NCBI GenBank assembly: GCA_944327225.1
Contig: CALVGZ010000001.1
Span: forward strand, 62,001 to 126,000
Reading direction: 5' to 3'
Source: Candidatus Gastranaerophilales bacterium
Lineage (GTDB): Bacteria; Cyanobacteriota; Vampirovibrionia; Gastranaerophilales; Gastranaerophilaceae
Length of the DNA: 64,000 bases
Part shown: positions 56,867 to 64,000 of the stretch, in pieces
Layout: each line of letters begins with the position of its first letter
How positions within the stretch are numbered: position 1 is the stretch's first letter
Made by a program: the position numbers and the translations under genes
The notes under the pieces: generated by a model
The model's input: only the letters and a program-made list of their open reading frames with translations
Databases searched by the model: none
Told to the model about the DNA's origin: nothing

Positions 56867-58972
56867 ATGAATTTTAGTGATTTAAAAATTGAATTTACTG
56901 AATATTTAATCAGTCAAGGTATTATTTCAGAAAAAGAATATTTTTATAAAGATAACACTGCTAGTGTTTTTATGTATGCACAGGAATTTAAAGATTATCT
57001 CCATAATGAGCTTAAATGTGACACGTCTATTTATCAGGAAAGCATTTTTGATATATTAGAAATGCAGGTTATTGACGGTAAATTGGTCAACCCGGACGAA
57101 GTCGAGCAGCCAGATAGTGATGATAGCGAGGCTGGTTTAGGTCAAGTTATAGAAGGCGATGACTTTTCTTCAAGCGATTTAGATATCAATAGTACATCCG
57201 AAACAGAACAAAATCTGCAAATCGAAGAAACAGATGACAATTCAGAGATATCTATTACAACAGATGAGAATGTTTCCGCACAAGCTTCTGATGTTGATAA
57301 AAACAGTAAAGCAAATAATGATGTTTCATTATTAATGCAAAATGAATTAGGAGCTAATACAGAAGAAAATCAACTTCTTGTTGAAATATTTAACGACCTA
57401 ATCAAAGATGAGAAATTCTTAAGTGTTATTGACTTGGATTCTAGTGGTGACTTGAGTTCCGATGAACTGACTAATTTCTTTAATACTGTTAAGGATTTTG
57501 ATTCTGACGGTTCAAATGTTTCTTTGGATGATATGCTGCAAGCGATTGAAAAAATTAATGACGGGACATTTGAGTTATTGTCTGATGCAATTGAACCAAA
57601 TGATGAAATTGAAGAAACCGAAGAAATGCATCCTAATAATCAAATATCGGCTACCGGCGGTTCTGGAGGCGGTGGCGGTGGCGGAAATTATAATACAACA
57701 CCGCAAGAAAAAACACTTGATAATATGACAAAAGAAGAACTTAATGCTGAATTATCAAAAGCTCAAACCGATTATGATGAAAAAAAGAGTGTAGTTGATT
57801 CTATTTTAGACGGTTCAAACCCCGAATTAAAAGAACTCGAAAATAATATTGATACTGCTTACGAGTTATTTCAATCAGAACTTAAAAATGTAGATGAAGA
57901 AATGGCACAAAACTTAGATACCCTGAAAAAATCAATTGAAGCCAAAGAGGACGAAATAGATAAGGCTGAACAAAATATAATTAATCAGGAAGTTGTCGTT
58001 TCTGAAGCCCAAAATGCTTATGACAATGCAGTGGCTACAAGGCAGGTTTTAGAAAGTACGCTGTCATCTCTTCAACAGGTTGATACTTCAGATTTAGATT
58101 CATCGCAAAAATCAGAAATAGCCGAAAAAATAAGTACAGTTCAGACTAAGATTGAAGAAGCTAAAGAAGCGGAAGATGCTGCAAATACTACGTTGGAAAA
58201 TGAACAAGAAAATCTTGAAGAACTAAAAGAACAAAAAGAACAATTAAAAACCGGCGAAGGTGGGTTAGATGAGCTTAATGAGCAAATGACCGATTTGCAG
58301 ACACAAATTGAAGAAAAATATCCTGAAATAAAACAATATATGGATGATTATAACACTGCAAAAGAAACTTATAAAACAGAAAAGGAATCTGCTTTATCTA
58401 CTGCAAAAGCTGATATGGAAAAATCTCTTGAATATGTTAATGAAGTTCAAAGTGCAATAAATAATTCTGATAATCGAGATTTAGCTTTGAAGTACAGTTT
58501 TGACGGATTGACCGAACTAACAAGAAAAGCCGTTGAATTAGCTTATACTCAAATCGGAGTGTCCGAAACTGAAGGAAATAACAGAGGTGATAATGAAAAA
58601 TACGGTGCAGGAGCTGGTGTTGCATGGTGTGCCGCATTTGTTTCCTGGTTGTACGGAAATGGTCAAGGTAATAGCGGAAATAATCCGTTAAAATTTACGA
58701 CAAGCGTCTCTGGATTGCGTGATCAAGCTAAAGCAGCGGGCTATTATTCTGCAGTAGGAACATACACTCCTAAACCCGGAGATATCATGATTCAAAAGAG
58801 CAATGGTGCTTCACATACCGGAATAGTAGTGAAAGTAGAAGGCAATACTATATATACTATTGAGGGCAACTCCGGTAATACAGTCCGAGAAAGACATTAT
58901 ACAATTGGAGATTCAAATTACGGTAAAATTTCAGGTTGGATCAGAATGAATGAATGGAGTGCTGCAACTTAA
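56867..58972 (+). CDS. EF-hand, coiled-coil, CHAP-domain protein
   Basis: 701-aa modular protein. Residues 1-75 form a helical unit and about 80-160 an acidic low-complexity stretch. Two EF-hand loops follow (DLDSSGDLSSDE at 189-200 and DFDSDGSNVSLDD at 210-222). Then come a Gly-rich linker (about 262-275) and a long coiled coil (about 285-530). The C-terminal CHAP hydrolase (about 545-701) has likely catalytic C588 (AWCAAFVSW), H650 (SHTGIV) and N668 (IEGNSG). CHAP enzymes cut peptidoglycan peptides or amides. There is no signal peptide, so the export route is unclear. Confidence 0.82.
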   Translation: MNFSDLKIEFTEYLISQGIISEKEYFYKDNTASVFMYAQEFKDYLHNELKCDTSIYQESIFDILEMQVIDGKLVNPDEVEQPDSDDSEAGLGQVIEGDDFSSSDLDINSTSETEQNLQIEETDDNSEISITTDENVSAQASDVDKNSKANNDVSLLMQNELGANTEENQLLVEIFNDLIKDEKFLSVIDLDSSGDLSSDELTNFFNTVKDFDSDGSNVSLDDMLQAIEKINDGTFELLSDAIEPNDEIEETEEMHPNNQISATGGSGGGGGGGNYNTTPQEKTLDNMTKEELNAELSKAQTDYDEKKSVVDSILDGSNPELKELENNIDTAYELFQSELKNVDEEMAQNLDTLKKSIEAKEDEIDKAEQNIINQEVVVSEAQNAYDNAVATRQVLESTLSSLQQVDTSDLDSSQKSEIAEKISTVQTKIEEAKEAEDAANTTLENEQENLEELKEQKEQLKTGEGGLDELNEQMTDLQTQIEEKYPEIKQYMDDYNTAKETYKTEKESALSTAKADMEKSLEYVNEVQSAINNSDNRDLALKYSFDGLTELTRKAVELAYTQIGVSETEGNNRGDNEKYGAGAGVAWCAAFVSWLYGNGQGNSGNNPLKFTTSVSGLRDQAKAAGYYSAVGTYTPKPGDIMIQKSNGASHTGIVVKVEGNTIYTIEGNSGNTVRERHYTIGDSNYGKISGWIRMNEWSAAT

Positions 58973-58974
58973 AT

Positions 58975-60273
58975 TTAAAAACTTGATCCAATATATTCAA
59001 ATCCGTATTTTGTAAGCTCATTTTTATCATATAAATTTCTACCGTCAAATATAATTGGGTTTTTTAGTAATGACTTAATTTTATTAAAATCCGGAGTACG
59101 AAATTCGTTCCATTCTGTAAATATAATAAGAGCATCAGAATTTTTTAAAACCGCTAATGAGTTATTTTTATATTCAATCTGTTTTTTAAAAATATTTTTT
59201 GCAGTACTTATCGCCATCGGATCAAATGCTTTTATTTTTGCACCTTTTGCTATTAATTCATTAATAATATCTATAGATGGAGCTTCTCTCATATCATTTG
59301 TTCCTGGTTTAAAAGACAATCCCCATACAGAAAATATTTTGCCCGATATATTTTGATTAAATCTGTTGTAAATTTTTTTAAGAAATAATTTTCTTTGAAG
59401 TAAATTAACTTTCTTTACTGAATTTATAATTTCAAGATTACAATTTTGTTCTTTACCCATTTTAATTAGAGCATTAATATCTTTTGGAAAGCAACTTCCT
59501 CCAAAACCAATTCCAAAATTTAAAAATTTATCACCTATTCTTAAGTCGGAAGCAATGCCTTGTTTTACTTTGTGCATATCGGCACCAAATTTTTCACATA
59601 AATTTGCAATCTCGTTTATAAAAGATATTTTTGATGCCAGAAAGGCATTTGAAGCATATTTTGCAAGTTCTGCTGATTTTGTATCCATGGTAATTAGCTT
59701 ATCAGACTCAAATAAAAATGGACCGTATATATCTTTCATGATTTTGATAGCTTTTTGTGAATCCGTACCAATGATAATTCTGTCAGGATTTAAAAAATTT
59801 CTTATCGCACTTCCTTGACTCAAAAACTCAGGGTTTGAAACAATATCGAATTCAACAGATGTAATAGATTTAATAAAAGTCTTTATTTTGTATGTAGTTC
59901 CGACAGGTGTCGTAGATTTATTTACAATCACCTTGTAATCTTTTATTGAATTGGCAATTAGTTCCGCAACAGCGAACAAATGGCTCAAATCACAGTTTCC
60001 ATCTTTTTTTTGCGGTGTACCAACAGTTATAAAACATACATTTGATTTTTGTATTGCATTTTTTATATCAGTTGTAAAAAATAATCGTTTTTTGATTAAA
60101 TTAGAATTTACAATTTCAGAAATTCCGGGTTCAAATATTGATATTATACCTTTAGATAGATTATTTATTTTTGCTGAATCTATATCGCAACAATATACTT
60201 CATGACCAATATCCGCAAAACATGCACCAATCGTAAGCCCGACATAACCAGTTCCAATTACGCAAATTTTCAT
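58975..60273 (-). CDS. ugd: UDP-glucose 6-dehydrogenase
   Basis: 432-aa NAD enzyme oxidising UDP-glucose to UDP-glucuronate for capsule or LPS sugars. The N-terminal CVIGTGYVGLTIGACFADIG, the middle KSTTPVGT (about 120) and the catalytic-Cys motif GIGFGGSCFPKDINALI are intact. WGLSFKPGTNDMREAPS marks the UDP-binding domain. An AGGAG box precedes the ATG. It is in line with the nucleotidyltransferase and GT2 genes upstream. Confidence 0.96.
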   Translation of the reverse strand: MKICVIGTGYVGLTIGACFADIGHEVYCCDIDSAKINNLSKGIISIFEPGISEIVNSNLIKKRLFFTTDIKNAIQKSNVCFITVGTPQKKDGNCDLSHLFAVAELIANSIKDYKVIVNKSTTPVGTTYKIKTFIKSITSVEFDIVSNPEFLSQGSAIRNFLNPDRIIIGTDSQKAIKIMKDIYGPFLFESDKLITMDTKSAELAKYASNAFLASKISFINEIANLCEKFGADMHKVKQGIASDLRIGDKFLNFGIGFGGSCFPKDINALIKMGKEQNCNLEIINSVKKVNLLQRKLFLKKIYNRFNQNISGKIFSVWGLSFKPGTNDMREAPSIDIINELIAKGAKIKAFDPMAISTAKNIFKKQIEYKNNSLAVLKNSDALIIFTEWNEFRTPDFNKIKSLLKNPIIFDGRNLYDKNELTKYGFEYIGSSF

Positions 60274-60291
60274 TTGTTTCTCCTGGAATTA

Positions 60292-61422
60292 TTATATGTC
60301 ATATTTCTTATTTTTTAAATCTTTTATAAATAAATTAATTAATTTTGGATATTTTGATATTATTTTTAATAATTGGTATTTTGGTTTTAATTTCATATAA
60401 CTAATTATTTGTTTACGGTTTTTTAGCAAATCTTTTAATTTGATTGCTCTGCATTTATTTCTTAATTCACTTAAATAATAATGTTTGAATAAAACTTTTG
60501 TAAAATAACTTTCATCTATATTATTCAACTCTATAATTTCAAATATATTATCTGGTAATATATTTTTTGAAATATTGTTAATGAATTTTATTGCACTTTT
60601 GATATGTGAGTCCGTTGATGTTTTTTTAATGTTATATTTAACGATACTCCAATCAAAATCGGTTTTTGATTCCAAAAAATATTTGCAATCAAATAATGAA
60701 TATAATATTGCCGACTTACTGGTTGATTCTCTAAGATTTCTAGATAAATTTATCAGAGTAATAAACATTAAATCTTCAAAGCATGGTACCAGAGATTTTA
60801 CACCAAAAACATTTTTAATTGTTGCTCTTTTAAATAAATCATCTAAAAAATTTTGTTCATTTTTTGTTCCCATGCTAATAAATCTATGTATATCAATAGC
60901 ATTGCGGCCAGTTTTTTTATCGTGTAAATCAACAGAATGATAATCAATTTTTTCGTAATAATAGCCAAGGGGCATAATTAAATTAATTGCTTTCATAAAG
61001 TCTCTTTTTTGCAATAAAAAATCTACATCACCCATTATTCTTGGCATATCTTGTCTAAGATACTTCATTGCCAGACCTTTTAATATAAGCGGATAAATTC
61101 CATTTTCGTTAAGGACTTTCCCTGCCTTAATAAACGGTGTAATTATGACAAGATTATTTATTCTGTATTTGTTGCATATTTCTTTTAATTTCGAATTCAA
61201 ATTTGTGTTAATAAATAAATCAGGACAGACTTTTTGCAAATATATTAATAATAGTATTTTAGAATCATCACAATCATATTTATTCCAATTATTTATTAAT
61301 AAATCAACGTCATTTTTAGTAGTGTTATTTAAGAAAGCATACTCAATTAGTTTTTTTTCATCTTTAGATATAAATTCATTGCAATAATTTTCCGTTAAGA
61401 TATTACTTGCAGTATTTAACAT
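60292..61422 (-). CDS. Nucleotidyltransferase of NTP_transf_5 family (intact active site)
   Basis: 376 aa. The polymerase-beta-type active site is complete: K115-G116 in PLILKGLAM, D132 and D134 in MGDVDFLL, and D177 in NAIDIHRF. The second half is helical and ends in a basic tail. NTP_transf_5 proteins occur in polysaccharide and RiPP gene sets, where some add nucleotides or phosphates; the substrate is unknown. A GGGGTGAG site precedes the ATG. It is a paralogue of the plus-strand protein at 62206. Confidence 0.83.
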   Translation of the reverse strand: MLNTASNILTENYCNEFISKDEKKLIEYAFLNNTTKNDVDLLINNWNKYDCDDSKILLLIYLQKVCPDLFINTNLNSKLKEICNKYRINNLVIITPFIKAGKVLNENGIYPLILKGLAMKYLRQDMPRIMGDVDFLLQKRDFMKAINLIMPLGYYYEKIDYHSVDLHDKKTGRNAIDIHRFISMGTKNEQNFLDDLFKRATIKNVFGVKSLVPCFEDLMFITLINLSRNLRESTSKSAILYSLFDCKYFLESKTDFDWSIVKYNIKKTSTDSHIKSAIKFINNISKNILPDNIFEIIELNNIDESYFTKVLFKHYYLSELRNKCRAIKLKDLLKNRKQIISYMKLKPKYQLLKIISKYPKLINLFIKDLKNKKYDI

Positions 61423-61458
61423 CTCACCCCGCTTATATTTATCAAAGTGTATTTATAA

Positions 61459-62118
61459 TTATCTTTTTATTAATTTGTCTCTTAATATTTTTGCATAGTC
61501 TTTGTATTCATCTTTTTGGTTTGTTATCCCAAAGTTATTATCATGGATTCTTCGATTGCATGTAATAAAATCAGCTCGATGAATTGATAAACCATGAATA
61601 TCTAATCTTTGAATTAAATCTATTACATCGCCTGTAATCGTGTCTTCTCTGAATAAACCGATTATATCAAAAATTTCTTTTTTAAATAATGTTGAACCTG
61701 TTAGAATATTAGAAAAAGGTTCCGGATTTGTAAATTTTTTTCTGTGCGGAGTATCAGGAGAGCAAAAATTTTTTATTTTTGCCATGACAATTTTATATTC
61801 TTCATTTTTTTGCATTTCATCGTATAGCATTTCTAAAGCATTATCGACCAATAAATCATCTTGATCAATTGTTAACCAATAATTGCCTTTAGATAAATTT
61901 ATGCCTCTGTTTTTTCCCGCCATTTGACCTTTTTGAGCTTCATTTATATATACCCTGCATCCCATTGACGCTGCAATTTTTGCAGTATTATCACTACTTA
62001 AATCATCTATAACAATAATTTCATGATTAAAATTTTGCTTTTGAATACTGCAAATTGTTTCTTCTATATATTTTTCGCCGTTGAATGTCGGTATTGTAAT
62101 TGATATTAAATCATTCAT
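61459..62118 (-). CDS. Family 2 glycosyltransferase
   Basis: 219-aa GT-A-fold transferase. The start ITIPTFNGEKYIEETICSIQ, the donor region IIVIDDLSSDNTAKIAASMG and the DXD-type metal motif DQDDLL (about 84-89) are all present. It lacks a membrane segment and any acceptor domain beyond the core. Only weak ribosome-site sequence (AAAGAAAGAA) precedes the ATG. It is the first gene of the minus-strand group GT2, nucleotidyltransferase, ugd. Confidence 0.9.
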   Translation of the reverse strand: MNDLISITIPTFNGEKYIEETICSIQKQNFNHEIIVIDDLSSDNTAKIAASMGCRVYINEAQKGQMAGKNRGINLSKGNYWLTIDQDDLLVDNALEMLYDEMQKNEEYKIVMAKIKNFCSPDTPHRKKFTNPEPFSNILTGSTLFKKEIFDIIGLFREDTITGDVIDLIQRLDIHGLSIHRADFITCNRRIHDNNFGITNQKDEYKDYAKILRDKLIKR

Positions 62119-62205
62119 AGTATTCTTTCTTTTAAATTAAATTAGCATATAAATTAAATTTATATTTTTATTATATAATAAAAATACAGTTACAAAAAAA
62201 TAATC

Positions 62206-63396
62206 ATGAAACAAGAAATTTTATATAAAAAAGAAATAGAAAATATACATAAAACTGAGTATTTCAAAAAAGATATTAAAATTACGGACGCACTAATTGA
62301 GAATTTTTTTGACAATATTTTGGGCATGGAAGAAAAACTCTTATTAAAATTAATACTGACTAAAACCCCAGCTCAAAAGGATTTAGATAAATTATTGCAA
62401 ATATGGGATATTGAAAAAAAATCCGGAGCAAAATCATTATTGCTTTCTCATCTTTTAAAAACAAACCCTGATTTAAAAGCTACTCAATACGAGGAAGGTC
62501 GTCTAAAGGGATTAATTTTAAATCAAAGATTTATAAATATAAATACTTTTTCTCATTTTAAAAAAATTACTGCTAAATTAAATCAAGAAAACATTGTTCC
62601 GCTTATTTTTAATGAAGCCTTAATCAAAGTCATAAATCCAAATTTTCCAAGATATATAAATTACATTGATTTAATGATTTTAAATAATGATTGCCAAAAA
62701 GTATTAAAAATTATCAAATCATTAAATTACAATGTTAAAAAAGATAATCAAAACAAATTAAATGTTTATGAATCCGAAAATTCAGAAAAGCCGATTTTGA
62801 ATATTCATAATACATTTTTTTTGAATGCAAAAAATCAAAATAAATTAGTTAAAAATATATTTAAAAGGGCAAAAATTACTAATATTTATAATATCAGAAC
62901 TTATACCCCCTGCCTTGAAGATATTTTATTTATTTTATTTATAAATATTTCTGATAATTTGCGTTGCAATAAAAGTTATGCTGATTTATTAAATAAAATT
63001 TTGGATTGTCATTTCATTCTCAATGAAAACAATGACATTAATTGGGATATTATTCTTGAAAACTCTAAATTAACCGGTTTTGAAGTTAAAATTAATATCG
63101 CAGTTAACTTTATAAATAAAATTATAGGAAAAATTATTCCCGATAAATTATTTTTTGAAAAAGAAGCAATTGATTATTCAAATATGGTATTGTTTGAAAA
63201 TTTTTACTATATAAAATTACAAAAAGAATGCAGAAATCTAAAAATTTTAAATGTTATAAAAAAACCGCTTTTAATTAAAAAATATATAATTTTAAAATCA
63301 AAATACAAATTTTTGAAATTGCTGAATAATCATCCAAAATTAATCAAATTATTAATAAAAGACATATCAAAAATATACGACAAACAGGAATTTTAA
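62206..63396 (+). CDS. Degenerate NTP_transf_5 nucleotidyltransferase paralogue
   Basis: 396 aa, clearly related along its length to the 60292 gene: FKRAKITNIYNIRTYTPCLE matches FKRATIKNVFGVKSLVPCFE, and KYKFLKLLNNHPKLIKLLIK matches KYQLLKIISKYPKLINLFIK. Active-site residues are largely lost. PLILKG has become PLIFNE (K to N136), GDVD has become NYID (first Asp to Y153), and IDIH has become LNIH (Asp to N199). It is likely a binding or scaffold pseudoenzyme. It stops one codon before the next ATG. Confidence 0.75.
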   Translation: MKQEILYKKEIENIHKTEYFKKDIKITDALIENFFDNILGMEEKLLLKLILTKTPAQKDLDKLLQIWDIEKKSGAKSLLLSHLLKTNPDLKATQYEEGRLKGLILNQRFININTFSHFKKITAKLNQENIVPLIFNEALIKVINPNFPRYINYIDLMILNNDCQKVLKIIKSLNYNVKKDNQNKLNVYESENSEKPILNIHNTFFLNAKNQNKLVKNIFKRAKITNIYNIRTYTPCLEDILFILFINISDNLRCNKSYADLLNKILDCHFILNENNDINWDIILENSKLTGFEVKINIAVNFINKIIGKIIPDKLFFEKEAIDYSNMVLFENFYYIKLQKECRNLKILNVIKKPLLIKKYIILKSKYKFLKLLNNHPKLIKLLIKDISKIYDKQEF

Positions 63397-64000
63397 ATGA
63401 GGATTACAAATTTAGATAAAATTGAGATAGTAGAAGTTTTTAAAAGCATAAATAAATATGCTTTTTCTCGAGATATTAGATGGATTAAATACGTTGATTT
63501 AGGAATAAAGGTAATAAGAATAATTAGTTTTAGCGATGAATTTTTACCTTTAGTTGAAAAACAACTAACATTGGTATTAAAAGATTACTCGGATAGCTAT
63601 GATGATACGATAGTTTTATTAAATGAACAAAATTATCTTCCCTTTCTAAAAGAAATTATAGAAAACAATCAAAAGATAAACACAAGAATAAAATTTGAAA
63701 AAATATATAAAAAAGCAAACGGTGTAAAGGATGTAAACGAAAATACCTTATACGATATACAAATTATAGATAAGGACTTTTCAAATTTAAAACCTATAAT
63801 AGATTTTCAATCGACACGTGGTTTTTTTGTTGCAAATGATATTGAAAATAACATATATTACTATAATGCACCTGATTTATCGCCTGAAGAATTTATAAAA
63901 GAAGGACACATATTTGTTCAAATTTTTTATAACATTTTAAAAACAAAGACCTCAAATTTGGTGCATGGTGCGGTAATAGGCTGCAAAAATAATGGTATAT
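63397..64000 (+). CDS. HPr kinase-like protein (3' partial)
   Basis: 201 codons are open to the window end; the gene continues beyond it. The sequence NLVHGAVIGCKNNGI at the very end matches the strand just before the P-loop in HprK-related kinases (form HxAAVxxxGxGVLF). The Walker A itself would lie outside. The preceding 185 residues (starting MRITNLDKIE, with IDFQSTRGFFVANDI) form an N-terminal domain. It starts directly after the degenerate nucleotidyltransferase (TAAATG). The kinase call is probable, not proven. Confidence 0.6.
   Translation, partial: MRITNLDKIEIVEVFKSINKYAFSRDIRWIKYVDLGIKVIRIISFSDEFLPLVEKQLTLVLKDYSDSYDDTIVLLNEQNYLPFLKEIIENNQKINTRIKFEKIYKKANGVKDVNENTLYDIQIIDKDFSNLKPIIDFQSTRGFFVANDIENNIYYYNAPDLSPEEFIKEGHIFVQIFYNILKTKTSNLVHGAVIGCKNNGI

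Overview
The window is about 30% GC and holds 58 genes. They are densely packed on both strands. No rRNA, tRNA, CRISPR array or insertion sequence was seen. The gene set points to a Gram-negative, fermentative, non-photosynthetic bacterium. The outer membrane is implied by lpxI, lpxB, lptA and lptC, and fermentation by adhE with the NADH sensor rex. Two architectures resemble cyanobacteria: a thiamine-phosphate synthase carrying an N-terminal ThiD2-like domain, and a YidC with a long insert between its second and third conserved membrane segments. Together these suggest Vampirovibrionia/Melainabacteria (Gastranaerophilales-like gut relatives of Cyanobacteria). This placement is inference; no marker-gene phylogeny could be run.

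Layout. 1-3.7 kb: end of a peptide ABC transporter (two permeases), an MgtC-like protein and a TPR protein. 3.8-8.1 kb: infB-rbfA-truB and a GerMN protein. 8.1-15.9 kb: a GT11-like transferase, a TPR protein, lgt, gpmI, nadB-nadC and gltX. 16.0-20.8 kb: hom-thrC-leuS. 20.9-26.1 kb: deoB and an Orn/Lys/Arg decarboxylase on the minus strand, diverging from ligA-SIMPL. 26.2-33.3 kb: a SWIM/SNF2 helicase, rpmE-thyX-prfA and lepA. 33.3-41.3 kb: nudix-thiE, a small sigma factor with a candidate anti-sigma partner, murA, yidC, mnmE and an FAD oxidoreductase. 41.6-46.4 kb: a response regulator, a rhodanese and the adhE-rex unit. 46.5-50.3 kb: a small membrane protein with a Toprim protein, a degenerate SDR and a phosphodiester glycosidase. 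50.3-56.7 kb: a minus-strand envelope operon (HD hydrolase, lptC, lptA, lpxI, lpxB, CDP-alcohol phosphatidyltransferase, trmL, nnrD). 56.9-59.0 kb: an EF-hand/coiled-coil/CHAP protein. 59.0-64.0 kb: a surface or tailoring cluster (UDP-glucose dehydrogenase, nucleotidyltransferase, GT2, a second nucleotidyltransferase that has lost active-site residues, and the start of an HprK-like kinase).

Most noteworthy. (i) Several genes lack a Shine-Dalgarno sequence and instead have a -10-like hexamer ending 7 or 8 nt before the start codon, the geometry expected for leaderless mRNAs. One case is a 23-bp divergent junction. (ii) The right edge pairs an intact and a degenerate NTP_transf_5 nucleotidyltransferase with an HprK-like kinase, a combination reminiscent of RiPP/lasso-peptide phosphorylation clusters. 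(iii) Seven of ten convergent gene junctions have 2 bp or less between stop codons, or overlap. (iv) A candidate ~100-nt small RNA lies near rex, and a palindromic operator candidate abuts the adhE promoter.
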